Of a DNA stretch of 64,000 bases, positions 1-11,968 are shown one piece after another. Position 1 is the stretch's first letter; each line of letters starts with the position of its first letter. The stretch comes from Phascolomyces articulosus (taxonomy: Eukaryota; Mucoromycota; Mucoromycetes; Mucorales; Lichtheimiaceae), in assembly GCA_025677815.1 (NCBI GenBank), contig JAIXMP010000006.1:310001-374000 (forward strand). Reading direction: 5' to 3'. The notes beneath the pieces are model-generated. The model was not told the origin of the DNA. It did no database searches and saw only the letters and a program-made list of their open reading frames with translations. The translations under genes were made by a program, and so were the position numbers.

Positions 1-90
1 TTTTCTTGAAAGAAAAGCCAAGAGAAGATATACAGGAGACAATATAATAATAATAAAAATCAATGCAGATAAAAAGAAGAAAAAAGATGC

Positions 91-1525
91 TTATGAAATG
101 ACACCTATCAATGTATGCATAGAATCAATGGATCAGTTTATGTTTTCTTATTAACATATCATTATTATCATAAAAAATACTCAATAACATACCAGGGAAG
201 GATGAGTTTTCATCATCAATATGGGCAGGTAATGTAACAGATGGTATTGGCTGGATGCACGGCGTCGAGCCACTTTTCGGACGAAAAGACATACTATCTT
301 CTTGGTCTTTCAATTGTCGTTGTTGATCTTGGGGTGATTGTTGTTGTTGCTGTTGTTGACCATCATCAGAGAATGAATTACAATAATGCACTCGTAAATG
401 TCTTCGCATATTACTTTGAACACTAAAGCGTCTTCCACAGCCAGGATGTGGACATCCATGAGGTTTTTCTCCAGTATGTGAATAAATATGTACTCTTAGA
501 GAGGATGGCCTTGAAAATGTCTTTGGACACATGGTACACCGATATCTGTGACTACTGTTAGATGATGTTGGTGAAGTGGGTGGTGGTTCCACATTGTGTG
601 ATTGTTGCTGTTGTTGTTGGGATGGTGGTTGGTGACGATGTTGTGGTAACAAAGGAGGTGGCGCTGATGCTCGGTTCAATCCCGGCGGATAATGATGTGG
701 ATGCTGATGATGATCATATACTGTATTTGTTTGTTGTTTATCAGAAGTGGATGATGGAGTAGAAGTTAAGCTTGAATGTTTTCTGTTAGTATTGTTGGTA
801 CGGTTGTGCGAGTAGTTATTATTTTTGTCTAGTAATAAAGAAGTTTTATGAAGATCGATATGGGACGCACGTGCTAAATGCATTGTAGCAGGCACAGCAG
901 AAATCATTGGCTCATGATGATGTTGATAAACAGGGATAGACGCTGCTGATGAGGGTGGTAGTATAATATTCGATGTTGTGTTTGAATTTGTAGTTGGAAC
1001 GACTGTGGTGGCTGAAAAAGCCCTACGATGACGATTATGAGGTGGAGGGACTTCGTACTCAGAACGACGACGAGGCGTTGAACCAAGCATTCGTGAAGGA
1101 GCATTTGAGTTTTGTAAAGGGGATGCGATAGGTTGCCGTTGATGTTGTTGTTCATGATGATGATGATGATGATGCTGCTGCTGCTGTTGTTGTTGTTGTT
1201 GATAATAATGATTATATAAATTTTGATCCGATATCGAACGCACATGAGCTGGTTTTGTCATATTATTGTGATGGCCGTTGATATGATTAAGCGTACTACT
1301 ACTATGAATGATCAACTCTGCCGATGTCGATGGTTCTGGTGATGGAGATTCGTCAGCAGTTGAGGATGTATTATTGTCATCCACCAACAAGTGTGCCACC
1401 CCACTACTATAGTCGGGACTTGGCTTTCGTGCATCATGGATATCAGCTGACGACGATACGGGCACTCCCGGCGCTTGTTCTTCAAAGAGAAGACTTGCTG
1501 CGTCTCGCTTCACTTCTGATAACAC
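91..1525 (-). CDS. C2H2 zinc-finger transcription factor, two fingers
   Basis: Probable nuclear DNA-binding regulator. The long exon encodes a low-complexity N-terminal region (Ser/Thr/Asn-rich, runs of Gln and His near 1145-1205) and then two tandem C2H2 fingers at about 420-540 with a TGEKP linker between them, the second in the long form CPHPGCGRRF. A last intron with a GTATGT donor (192 to 105) replaces the read-through tail and gives a short C-terminus ending GVIS with the stop at 93-91. The true N-terminus is uncertain. A coding-looking segment at 1813-1750 (MDTERISLPPIKLP) may be the first exon, but joining it at the obvious GT near 1747 to the acceptor at about 1516 shifts the frame; a donor at about 1801 would keep it. 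The target genes cannot be told from the sequence. Confidence 0.8.
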
Positions 1526-1813
1526 ATAAACCCAAAGATTAGATTATTATTATTATTTTATTGATTTGTATAGAGAGTGTATATATGTACTGTATTGATG
1601 TATGTGTATATATAAAGAAGAAAAGAAAGGAAATGAGAGACAGAGTCATCATTATCAAAAGAAAAAATTCTCATTTTTTTTCATTGCTTATCGATAAAAA
1701 AAACATAAAATAAAAAAAATGATTCGAAAAATAAATGATAATTTTAACGTGCCTTCTTGTTCATCATCGCTTGGTAACTTTATGGGTGGTAATGAGATAC
1801 GTTCAGTATCCAT

Positions 1814-4099
1814 GGTGAAATAATAATAATAATATATATTCACAAAGTGACAAAAAAAAACAAGGAAAAGAAAAAGAGGTGGCACAGTTATCATAATCAG
1901 TGAATTTATACTCGAATTTCTTTTCGCACAACAAAAATCCACAACGTCAAGTGAGTCCCGGTGCGGCCGATCTAATTTTTCTCTCTCCAAAGTGACTGTA
2001 CACATGCAATCTACTCTTCATCTTTTTTCTTTCTTTCTGATAAGTATGGGTTAATCCAGACAATTTCTTTCTAGCATCAACATCAAACACTTCATCATCT
2101 TCATATATCTGCATATTTTTTTATCATTATAAAGCTGGCTTCTATTTTTTTTTCAACATAGTTATTAACCTTGCTTGATGAAAAAAGATCTTTCGATCGA
2201 TAACAACTACATAATACTAATAAAAAAAAATAGAAAGAAAATAATTGGGCGTAATAAGGTATATAAAATTGGATGAGACCGATGACAAAATATTGCGATG
2301 AATCCAACAAAAAAACTGCAGTGTGTCATGTGTTGCTAATGGAAAACCTGTTGTGGAACCATTCTTACCAGACTTGACAAAAAGCCGCAATTAACAAGAA
2401 AAAGAAGGTGTGTGGTGGTATTCGTATGAATAATAATAAAACACATGAACAGCTCAATATTATACCGATGGGTGATAAAAGAGCCTGTTGTTTATATAAA
2501 AAGTAAATAGAAAAGACGACTAACAGCATTATTTATTGTTGTTTTTTATTGTGTATCAAACAAAAAAAAACAATTTTTTTCTTGATAACAGAAGATTTTC
2601 TTCTTAATTCCCTCATCGTACGTCTTCTTCTTCCCTTTAAACATATTATGCCTATTTAGGAATGAGTTATTCATCATCAGCACTTATTATTCTACCTTGT
2701 CAAAAAATATCACATTTATTACTAATTAAACTTTATACTTTTCGTTGATATAATATTTGTCTACTATTACTTATTAATTTTGAGTTTTAACAAGCATCTT
2801 TGATATGAGTATATATTAATTATAACTATAGTATCAAACAACAATATAAAATACAATCTATAATACTTACATAGATATACTTAAGAACATTGGTTTCAAC
2901 ATTCTTCTTGCATTTACAACATTTAGCTGCAGGGTAATGTTTTACTGAAATCATTCATGTGGTTAAACTTTAATTATTATCAGATTCATTCATTCTTTCT
3001 TGAATAAAAAAAAGTATTCCACAACATTTATAATATATAGATTCCCTTTGAAAAAGGTTGAATACCGAGAAAATTCCCTTTTTTATAACAAATGGTAATC
3101 ATATAGAATACTGTTGTTAAAAGGATAGATCAAAAAAAGGACTTTATCGATTTTATATCGATGGAAAAAAAGCATGAGTTACCAATAATAGAATAATGTC
3201 AAGTGAACAAATTATTATTTTCTTCCATGCATGTAATGTCGTGCAACAAACATATAATAAAAACTTTGAACCTTCTTTTTCTTACTGTTGATTTGCGACT
3301 AGTATTACGATCATCATCATTATTATCATTTTATTAATACATAGTAATGAATCATATTATCTCGTGGTAATTTTTTTTCATTGTGTAATATACATTGGAT
3401 ATAACGCCACTAAACATCATCATGTATCTAAATAAATGTAATACTCTCTAGTCTTTTTTTCATTACATCATGTTATACAGAAATTATAAAAAGCTATGCC
3501 ATAGACGATGGTTCTGGTTATGGATAAATGAATAGGATGATACTAACTTGTTCAATGGAAAAAGAAATACTACTACCACTACTATTATTAGAGTAAATAG
3601 AGCTTCCTATCCATTAATATAGACACTTTTCCCCATGTTTGTTTTTGTCACTTCTTTTATTGGTTGTTCTTATAAAGAAATAATATAATGGACATTTCAT
3701 TTTAGAGAACAGTAATGAATATGTTTAATAAACAAGGAAATAACCCCATCATTCTCTTTGATTATGTTATTGTACCTGTAATAGTCACAAGTAAACCTGG
3801 ACCTCCAACCGGAAAGTCCTAATGAGGTAAGTCATTCTTTTTGTTGTTTCACCAAGGGTTTTTTTTTCAATTTTGTTGAACCATCATCCTTGTCAATCAA
3901 TCAGAGCTTCTTATTTTTTCTTTTTTTTTTCTTCCAAATTGAATGGATTAATAATAAAAATAGTTAGAATAGAAGAAATCATATTCCACCACAACAAACA
4001 TTCTCTCAATCACAATCATTCTTTGTTGTTCCTGAGCAATATAATAATCTACCACATTCATATATTAATAATCCACCACCGCCATAATCACAAAACTTT
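1814..4099. other. Intergenic, AT-rich, two orphan coding-like fragments
   Basis: No complete gene is recognised. On the minus strand 2106-2041 reads as EDDEVFDVDARKKLSGLTHT after a TATGCAG acceptor and could be an upstream exon of the zinc-finger gene or a relic. On the plus strand 2309-2393 reads NGKPVVEPFLPDLTKSRN then a stop after a CTGCAG acceptor, again without a partner exon. The rest (2400-4099) is AT-rich with no supported coding and probably holds the promoter and 5' UTR of the next plus-strand gene. Confidence 0.4.
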
Positions 4100-4435
4100 A
4101 TGGCGCATGTTCATACTACAGCTGAAGAAGGTGTGGCACTTTCCCAGGCTCCAATGCTACAGCAACAACCAAATAGGGCGATGAACTCGGGCGCCAACGG
4201 GGACAATGTAGAGTCTCACAAAAGTCGTCGACCCATTGCCGATCAAAATGCATTTATGGGTACAGAGACGATGGAGCGCCGAGCCTCATGGGATAAAATC
4301 TCTCCCAAAGAACGTGCCAAGCAATTGGAAGCTGAAATGTTGGAAAAAATCAAACTTCGTAATGAACAGCAACAGCAATCACCCACGACTAGTAAACACA
4401 TGGTGGTGGGTGGAACATCAATTGCTTTAGAATAA
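4100..4435 (+). CDS. Small unknown protein, 111 aa
   Basis: Single-exon frame of 111 codons opening at the first ATG after a pyrimidine- and AT-rich leader. The protein is hydrophilic and lacks signal peptide or membrane segment. The first half is Gln/Asn-rich and probably disordered. The second half contains ETMERRASWDKISPKERAKQ followed by a short charged stretch (LEAEMLEKIKLRNEQQQQ) likely to form a helix or short coiled coil. I do not recognise the family. Codon composition looks coding and the reading frame is clean, so I regard it as a real gene. It converges on the SSH4-like gene, with about 430 bp between the two stops. Confidence 0.55.
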   Translation: MAHVHTTAEEGVALSQAPMLQQQPNRAMNSGANGDNVESHKSRRPIADQNAFMGTETMERRASWDKISPKERAKQLEAEMLEKIKLRNEQQQQSPTTSKHMVVGGTSIALE

Positions 4436-4863
4436 ACTTTATGGCATTTTATGGTATCTAATAAAAAAATACTAAGATGTAAAATAATACATTTGAATAA
4501 GTTGAAAGTATATAAATAGATAAACATTACTAGTACTGATTATCTTATATATAATAAAAATCCATCCAGAAACATATAAAAATAATAATAATAATAATAA
4601 ATCAGGATTGTTGGTTTGCGAACAAAAAGAAAATGCAACATTGAATTTTTCATTAAAAAAGGAGAGGGGGAATTGGATGGAAAAACGTGGGTTGTTTTTG
4701 TGAAAAGGAGAATAAAAAAAATGAATTAATGAAGAGGATAGTGAGTGAGAGAGAGAGAGGTACAAATAATAATAATAAAAAAAAGATGTGGTAAGGTTGT
4801 TTTTATTTACAAAGCACACAAAGGAAAAAAGGTAAGGTGGAAAAAAAATTGGGGTATCTTTCA

Positions 4864-6670
4864 TCAGTCGAGGAGTAATCCACGATTCCCATTTTGTCGA
4901 ATCAAACCAACACCTATATGAGTGCTACTCCCACTGCTACTACTTGAACTACTGGCAGATATATTATCTTCTGTATCTGTATCGCTGGCATAACGAGCTA
5001 AAGCAGGAGGAATAATAGCAGGTGATCGAGGAAATGTGGAATATTCTGGTGGTGATTGATTTGGGTACCGAAGACGATTATTTTGTTGTGGGATATCAAT
5101 TTGTATCAGTGGTCGTTCATCATCGTCTTCATCATAATCATGATGAACAGGACGCGTTCTACTACTTTGAAAGATAGGTTGATTGGAACGGGGTGGTGGA
5201 GGTAATGAAGGAGGTGCTGGACCGGTGGACGTGGTTGTATCCGTTGTAGTGGTTGTGGTCATAGATGTCGCTCCTGTCGTTCCTCTTTCCAATAATAAGG
5301 ATCCTGCTTCCAGTCCATATGCTGGAGGTGGTGCTAATGTACCGTGCATAGGTGCTAATCCCCATTTTTTCACATTGGCCTCCACAAATACGAAACCTAT
5401 TTAAATGCAAAACGTGAGTGAGTGTTGCTGTCATCCTTTTTTCATGTTTCAGATTCGCTTCTTACACTTTATTCTTTTTCTTGTTCCTCTCCCCCCCCCA
5501 AAAAAAAAGTTTTTCCTCGCTGATTTATTTACCCATTTGTCCGAGATTGACATGTACTTGACAGGGTCCATTGGCACCTATGGTTGGGAATAAATTCCAT
5601 CGTAAACCTGTACATGCATCATCCAATCTACGTCCGTTCCTTGTAAAAAAGATGGTGCCCGATCGATGTCGATACCCCACACCTACAACATCTCCTTCTT
5701 CAAAGGTTGCTCCATAAGGTTTTCCTTGAAATGGATTGTTGAAATGTTTATATCCTGTGTCACTAAAAAATGCAATCGAATGTCGATTCCAACCTTATTG
5801 TTTGTATGTATCCATTAGTTTCCATGTTTGACCTTTTCCTTTCTATCTATTCATCCTCATCGTTATAAAGTGTCATTTTAGCTTTTACCTGGTAGCCTAA
5901 AATAAGGATAAGGTTTTGTTGCCACACCAACGGCTACTGTCGTTGTTGTGGGTTTTTCGAACATCTTTGCCTTTATATAGAAAGAATGATTTGTTAATCT
6001 CTTTTTATTTTTTCGATCCCTTCACTATAAGTCACATGCGTTGAATTCTCTCTCTCATTGTCTCATTCCTCTATCTCCATTATACAAAAGGAACCCTTTC
6101 ATAAACAATCATCCACTGTTTTTCCTCCTTCATAACGATATATTTTACCTCCCAATAATAAACGTCTTGATTTCTTGGCAAGGGCAAGTTGGTTTGTACA
6201 CAATTTTCACCACTAAAAAACTGAATCTCTGTACGTGCCGATACGAAACTGTTGGATTCCATATCCCATTCAAATTCAAAAGCCGATACACCTTTTTCTT
6301 GTATAGATACGAATTGTGAAAGTGTAATATCGGTGGGTATACTGTCTGGAGGATATCGTTGTTGAAATACTAATATAATAAATTGGCCTTTAGTGTTTAA
6401 CTTTATTTCTCGACAATAACAATCCATTATGTAATTGAACATCGAATAGTGATTTATACCTTTGGCTTGTTCATAACTTATTCTCGCATCTTCATTTAAT
6501 GTAGCCAAGAGTGCTGGTGTTTCTTCAAACTCGCTCGCACATTCGGGGTCGTCGGTACCGCCAAGGAACAATCGGTCCCCTCCCGCCTTTGTAAAGCATA
6601 GTAGCACAATGATGACGAGAAAAAATACAACAACACCGACAATAAATATCCACGTGTAGCTGCTGTCCAT
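4864..6670 (-). CDS. SSH4: SSH4/EAR1-type SPRY-domain Rsp5 adaptor
   Basis: Predicted membrane adaptor that recruits the NEDD4-type ubiquitin ligase Rsp5 to endosomal/vacuolar cargo. Four exons (6670-6149, 5970-5889, 5793-5533, 5396-4864) sum to 465 codons with all GT-AG junctions in frame. Seen in order: an N-terminal single transmembrane anchor (residues about 6-27), a SPRY domain carrying the family signature VAVGVATKPYPYFRLPGW and a GTIFFTRNGRRLDD stretch, and a C-terminal Pro/Ser/Thr-rich tail. The tail holds two PY motifs, PPPAY and SPPEY, which are the known docking sites for Rsp5 WW domains in this family. The architecture and order match yeast Ssh4/Ear1 well. The start was chosen because the hydrophobic anchor follows it directly. 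Confidence 0.88.
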
Positions 6671-7647
6671 ATTTTAAAAAAACGGACACTTAATGTTCCT
6701 TTTTTTCTCAATGTTAGAAATGCTGAAGGGGTGGAAGAAGAATCGTTGTTTATTTTTTTTTTTTTCAGTGAACTTTTTGGGTGATGGTAATACAAAGCGA
6801 AAAAGAAAAAAAGAGAAGAAAAAAAAATGAGAAGGGAAGGAGAGCGCACACACACAGCAGACACTTCGGAACAGAAACACCACCAATGAGCATGTCGGAG
6901 ATCTTTCTGGCTTAAGCTTTTTGGTTGCTATATCTTTTGCTAAATATACGATAGAGCAACCTTGTGATTCGCTTATCAAAAATGCAAGTTACTATCATCT
7001 AATGTAAAAAGTATAGTATTTCTTTATATTTAATACATATATTGATCTATGAATTTCAACAAGTAGATGGGTTCATTCTACTTTTTCAAATACTCCTTAT
7101 TTGGTTGTTATTATATGCAAAAACATTCATTTTTTATTAATAGTACTAGCACACATATATTATAATGCAGATTTTATTTTACGTATCGTGATAGCTGGGT
7201 TGGTGATGTATATATATAACTATGACTCACGTCAAAAGACAACATCTACCATTGGTGGTCATTATACATCCATTATTGATGAATTCTTCTCTCTCTATGG
7301 TTTTTTTTTATCATTGTGGATACGCAGATTATATTTTCGTCATGCACCTTTTTTTTTGTCGTGTTGATAGTTATCCAGAATTGTTAACTGTTGATCTGTG
7401 TCATAGATAATAATATCGAGTTTTGTATTTTTACAAACGTTCAGTCCAACTTTTGATTCAAAACAAACCAGAAAAAAAAAGGAGGTCATCGAGGGAATTA
7501 TCATCCAAATAATTAGGATCTATCCTAATAGGTTATTGTTTGTTGCGATATTATCTGATAAAACCTTCATTTTATTTACTTTTTACTATTATTAATTAAT
7601 TAATGATAGAATTAAATAATATTAATTACTGTGTATGATCTTAACTT
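6671..7647. other. Intergenic region
   Basis: Lies between the SSH4 start and the BCS1 stop. It should contain the SSH4 promoter (homopolymer A/T runs at 6753-6767 and 6800-6830). No convincing gene; the plus-strand frames near 7101-7410 are hydrophobic low-complexity translations with no splice structure. Confidence 0.5.
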
Positions 7648-9251
7648 TTACATTAATTGTGTCCAAAGCATTTCAGCTTGTTCTACTGCTTGTTCTGGTT
7701 TATCTTTGAAATAAACAAAATGTCCCTATAGATATAAAAAAATGAGATTAGCAGGTCATCTTTTTTTTTTGTTTACACATGGTGCGTTATGAATCCAACT
7801 TACTTGAAGTCCTGCTGTACTAATTTGCTTATCCTTGACACGATCATAGAAAGCATCTTCCAAATGTTTATTATCCTTGCCATAAAATCGCGAAAACATG
7901 CCACGGATCTGAGCTTCTGTAGCATTACCAAGGAATTCCTTCATATCGACTCTTCCAGGTCGAATCAATGCAGGATCCAAATTTTCCACATGATTGGTTG
8001 TTAAAAAGATAATACGTTCTTCAGCAGATGCAACACCATCTAATGCATTCAAAAGACCACTGAATGTAATCATGGACTGATATCTAAAAAAAATAGTAAA
8101 AAATGATGGTGTGTGTGAATGGAGATAAGTTTGATACACACTTCTCATATAAAAAAAACATACCCTTGATTATCCGCTTGTGCTCGTTTTGTAAAAGCAG
8201 CATCAATATCTTCCAATAACATGATACTTCGCTCAGGAACATTACTTAATAAATGATTTAATCGATCATCCGTCAAACCACGTTCTGATAGATTCAAAAT
8301 ACAAATATTGTATTCCAATTCACCCTAATCATAAAAATACAATCATCAGTTATTCTCCTTTTCCTGTATTATTGGTTCATTCATTCAATCAATCAATTTT
8401 TAGATACATACCGCAAGGGCTTGTATAAAACTACTTTTTCCTGAACCCGGCGGACCATAAAGCAAGTATCCTCTTCGATATGGAATACCTCGTTCATTAT
8501 ACCATTTTCCATTCCCAATAAATGCACGCACATCTTCCACAATACGTTCTTTAATATTCGTATCTAAAATAACAGAATCCAATAATCGTCGACGTCGTGG
8601 CATACCAAAGGGGCGCCATTCAGGCCCATACGAAGTATAAATCACTGTTTTTCCTTCTTGTTTTTTCAATGCCATTTCTTGTGCTTCTGATAATAATTCT
8701 GTAAAAATCTGACGGTCGCGCGATAATGTGGTTACAGTAATAGTTTCCCATGGACTGCCTGTCGTTAAATCCATCATTTTTCCATCTCGTTGTCGCTGTA
8801 CTTTCATCCATACACCATGCCATCGAAAATAATGAATACCAGGCCCAGGAACCAGACCAAACGTGGTGGATATACTGCCATTGTCATGTTGTTTATAAGA
8901 TGTTTCTACGGCTAAATGTTGCATGCGTCGTTTGGGTGCTTGTTGTGACATCCATTGCAAGAACCATAAATAGGATTTGTCTTTGGAAGGGATTTCGAGA
9001 GTGACTAATAAACGTCGTTGAACATAGGATGCACCGAGAGTAAGCCCTTGTCGTAATAATGTTAAACCTGCACCAACACCGATCAAACCAAAACCGGCAG
9101 AGAAATAGGGGTTGGCGGTAATGCTTTTAAATAATCCTGATTCTTCTTCTTTCTTGGGTAATGGTTGCGAGTCAGTGACATTCGGTGATTGTGGATCGGT
9201 GGAACCTGCTGCAGGATCGGCCAGGGTGGCCCCTTGGTATGCTAATAACAT
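7648..9251 (-). CDS. BCS1: Mitochondrial AAA chaperone BCS1
   Basis: AAA ATPase of the inner mitochondrial membrane that translocates folded Rieske Fe-S protein (Rip1) and completes assembly of respiratory complex III. Four exons (9251-8412, 8324-8164, 8083-7804, 7725-7648) give 452 codons, close to the usual length. An N-terminal membrane segment (residues about 40-70, [17 protein letters not shown]) is followed by the BCS1_N domain with the conserved [11 protein letters not shown] region. The AAA module has Walker [10 protein letters not shown], Walker [12 protein letters not shown], sensor-1 [21 protein letters not shown] with arginine finger, and the BCS1-specific C-terminal part. There is no cleavable presequence, as expected for Bcs1. 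The gene looks intact. Confidence 0.95.
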
Positions 9252-9578
9252 TTTTTTTTCGTTTATGTGTGTATGTCAAAAAGAGAATTTTTGACCTGCC
9301 GATGTTGAGAAGGGGACCCTGAAATTGGAAAAATATGCAAAGCCATTTCAAGTCGCTCATAAGGTAAAACACATTGGATGTGATGTGTCTTAAAATTATA
9401 TATATAAAGTGCTATTCCTTAATAATATTTAAGAAATGTTTCAAATATATGATAGAAAAAAGGATACATTATGATAGTGTTTCATAGACTATAAATACCA
9501 TGAAAACCATCCTTTTATTTCATCCCGGAAAAAAACTGGATCCAATTTTTCTTCATTGTATGGTATATATTATTCATT
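9252..9578. other. Short intergenic spacer
   Basis: AT-rich spacer between the BCS1 start and the stop codon of the 35K gene. It contains a pyrimidine-poor leader and probably the BCS1 promoter. No coding evidence. Confidence 0.5.
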
Positions 9579-10791
9579 TCACCTATGTCTTCTTCTTGGT
9601 GACCGATCCTCTCTATGGTAACTCCTTCGAGATCGATCTTCGCTATGGTAATACCTTCTTGGTGATCGATCATCTCTAGAAGAGTGGTACCTTCGTGATG
9701 GAGAGCGGTGATAAGTGCGAGAAGATGAACCATCATCATAATCACGGCGGTGACGCGAGATGGATCGTTTTCTTTTTCGAGGTGGACTTTTACTTTTTCT
9801 CCTTTCACGACTTGAGCTTTTTTTTCTTGACGATGATGATGGTGTTTTTGAAGATCGTGGACGAGGAGATGCAGAGCGCCGTCGATGATAACGATGATCA
9901 TTTTCATGGCTAGTGGATGATGCTGACGATGACGGAAAACGCCAATTATCGGATCGTCGTTGATCATGCGATATATGTAAGCTTGAATCGTTACTAATTA
10001 TTCATATTTTACCCATTAAATTGAGTGATCCATGAAAACTATTCTCTATCTGGGGGGGTACGCAGTTTTGATCCATTTTTACATACATTGGTTTTCGAAA
10101 TGGTTTATCGCGCGCACCAAATCGTAATTGTCCACTTTCTTTTTTACCGCCAAATCCACCCCCTAATCTACGAGGAATCCACCCTTTCATCATTCGACTT
10201 CTTTCATAATCCACGAGGATGACATGGCTATCCAACACTGCATGATTTGCTTTATCATAAGCAGTGCGTGCATGATGTTCATGTTTATAAGTAATAAAAC
10301 CGTAGCCCTGGGAAGTGCCTGTTACTATAAAGTGGATAACACAAAAAAAAAGTGAACTTGTTAGACAGAAGTTTATATGAAAGAAAGGAATATGACGCGT
10401 TACCAAGATTGTAGATTAAGCGAATATGCGTGATTTCACCAAACTGTTTGAAATAACTTTGTAAACTCTCTAACAAACAGAATAACCGAAAAGATATGAA
10501 TATTTTCTATTGAACTCATAATATGGCATGACGTTACCTTCTGTCGTATCAAAATTTAATCTTGCTACAAAGATCGTTTTTGCAGGATCGCTTGTTTCAT
10601 TCTTTGGAGGATGATCTAAATATATTTTTACGAAAAAAAAATATCAGTACCAAAAAAAAAGAATCGTGTATTATGAAGATTTTCGTACAATGGGCATGTT
10701 GAGCTCTTTTAACTGCATTATCATGGATAATAGTATCGATGCCATCAATGGATCCGGCTTGAAGTGGATCATATACTTTGGCAAACCACAT
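9579..10791 (-). CDS. SNRNP35: U11/U12 snRNP 35 kDa protein
   Basis: Minor (U12-type) spliceosome component, the U11 counterpart of U1-70K. Five exons (about 10791-10689, 10615-10538, 10469-10404, 10324-10087, 9993-9579) give 299 codons. The N-terminus AKVYDPLQAGSIDG and the segment after the RRM, GWIPRRLGGGFGGKKESGQ, are signatures of the 35K family that distinguish it from U1-70K. The RRM has RNP2 IFVARLNF and RNP1 QGYGFITY. The last exon encodes an RS/RD-rich tail (RSPRRRHR at the end). Exon 4 joins exon 5 to give PFRKPIND, matching the family better than reading through. All introns seen are U2-type GT-AG. The gene implies that this fungus keeps a minor spliceosome. Confidence 0.9.
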
Positions 10792-11063
10792 ATTTTTTTG
10801 TGAATAAAAAAAGGCGCAGAAAAAAAAAAGTTCTTAGTTGGGGTTACACGACAACTTTAAATGCATTAGGTAACAACAATGTGAATACTATGATCCAATG
10901 TTTATATAAAAATACACAACTAATCAATACATTATTTATTCGAAAGAATTGTTTTAAATGGAAGAGGAGAAGGAGTGAATATTAGGGTGATTAAACAATA
11001 TACAATTGTTTCAATGTTAAATGGAATATTATAGTGTCAATGGATATTTTTTTCTTAAAATAA

Positions 11064-11495
11064 TTATGGAACCACTGAAGCACCGGGTTTAATCACGATC
11101 CCCTCTTGTCGATTTAATACACCCATAGCCTTCTCCAACGTATCTTCTTTCACAAGCACATAATCCGTATCAAATGTACTCACGACAAAAACGGGTACTT
11201 TATTATCACGTAGTGGATCAATAATACTGGCAAGAATACCCACAAGTCCAAAATCCATTTGTGCATCCACTTGAAAACATCTCCAACCTAATTCGTTCTT
11301 CTTGGCAGCTGTAGCAAGCGTTGGTTCCGTAGTAGTAGAATGATATTGAGCTGGACAAAGTAAGGATACTTCGCCACTTGTCTTGGAAAGGGTATACCAT
11401 GGTAATGCATTGAGCCATTCGGTTGAAAACTTGTAGTCGCGATCGAATTGGTATAAACCAAATTCATCAGGGAGAATGAGTAATGAGATGGTCAT
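11064..11495 (-). CDS. ACT-domain protein (CASTOR/ACT_7-like)
   Basis: Single-exon gene of 143 codons. The sequence fits two ACT-type regulatory modules as in the small amino-acid-binding proteins related to the aspartokinase ACT and the CASTOR arginine-sensor family. Features are an N-terminal strand MTISLLILPDEFGLYQF, a central LGWRCFQVDAQMDFGLVGIL with the hydrophobic glycine-rich turn typical of ACT ligand sites, and a second FVVSTFDTDYVLVKE strand pair. No catalytic domain is present, so a ligand-binding or regulatory role is inferred. The partner or ligand cannot be told. Lies just upstream of the start of the 35K gene on the same strand, about 270 bp away. Confidence 0.75.
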   Translation of the reverse strand: MTISLLILPDEFGLYQFDRDYKFSTEWLNALPWYTLSKTSGEVSLLCPAQYHSTTTEPTLATAAKKNELGWRCFQVDAQMDFGLVGILASIIDPLRDNKVPVFVVSTFDTDYVLVKEDTLEKAMGVLNRQEGIVIKPGASVVP

Positions 11496-11968
11496 GTCGA
11501 CTCGTATTATTTATTTTGGAGTATGGGAAGAGTTTTTAATTTGGATAAGTTTCTGTTTTTTTATATTAGTACTTTTATTACGTAAAAAAACATAAAATAT
11601 ATGGGGGTTCAACAAAGCTCAGCTTCAATTTCCTTCCACGTATTTTATGTCAAGCTATAATTGAGAAAATGGACAATTTTAGCCAAGAACTGAGCCACAG
11701 GCAAGCAAATAAAGACAAGGTTTAATACTGTGCTATTCGAGTGAAAAAACGAATTTTGGAAATAACAATCCATTGGTATACTTTATCACTAAGCATGATA
11801 CAACACCCTCCAAAAGTAGAAACCAATAACGGTGATAGTGGTGGTGGAGGATCAGGTATCACACAAACACTAACAAATGCATTAATTATTTTTACTTGAC
11901 AAATTTGCCACTGTGATGATTGTATTTTTATTACGTAAAGGCTGGATTAAGGTACAGAAATGGATCAT
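11496..11968. other. Intergenic region with an orphan coding-like start
   Basis: Promoter region of the ACT-domain gene. A short plus-strand frame at about 11795 (MIQHPPKVETNNGDSGGGGS) is followed by a possible donor GTATCA but no continuation was found. It could be a relic connected with the adjoining pseudogene; unproven. Confidence 0.3.

Noticed and set aside
7101..7410. Plus-strand hydrophobic frames as a small membrane protein
   Set aside because: Composition follows the local AT richness and the frames overlap each other; no start context or conservation evidence.
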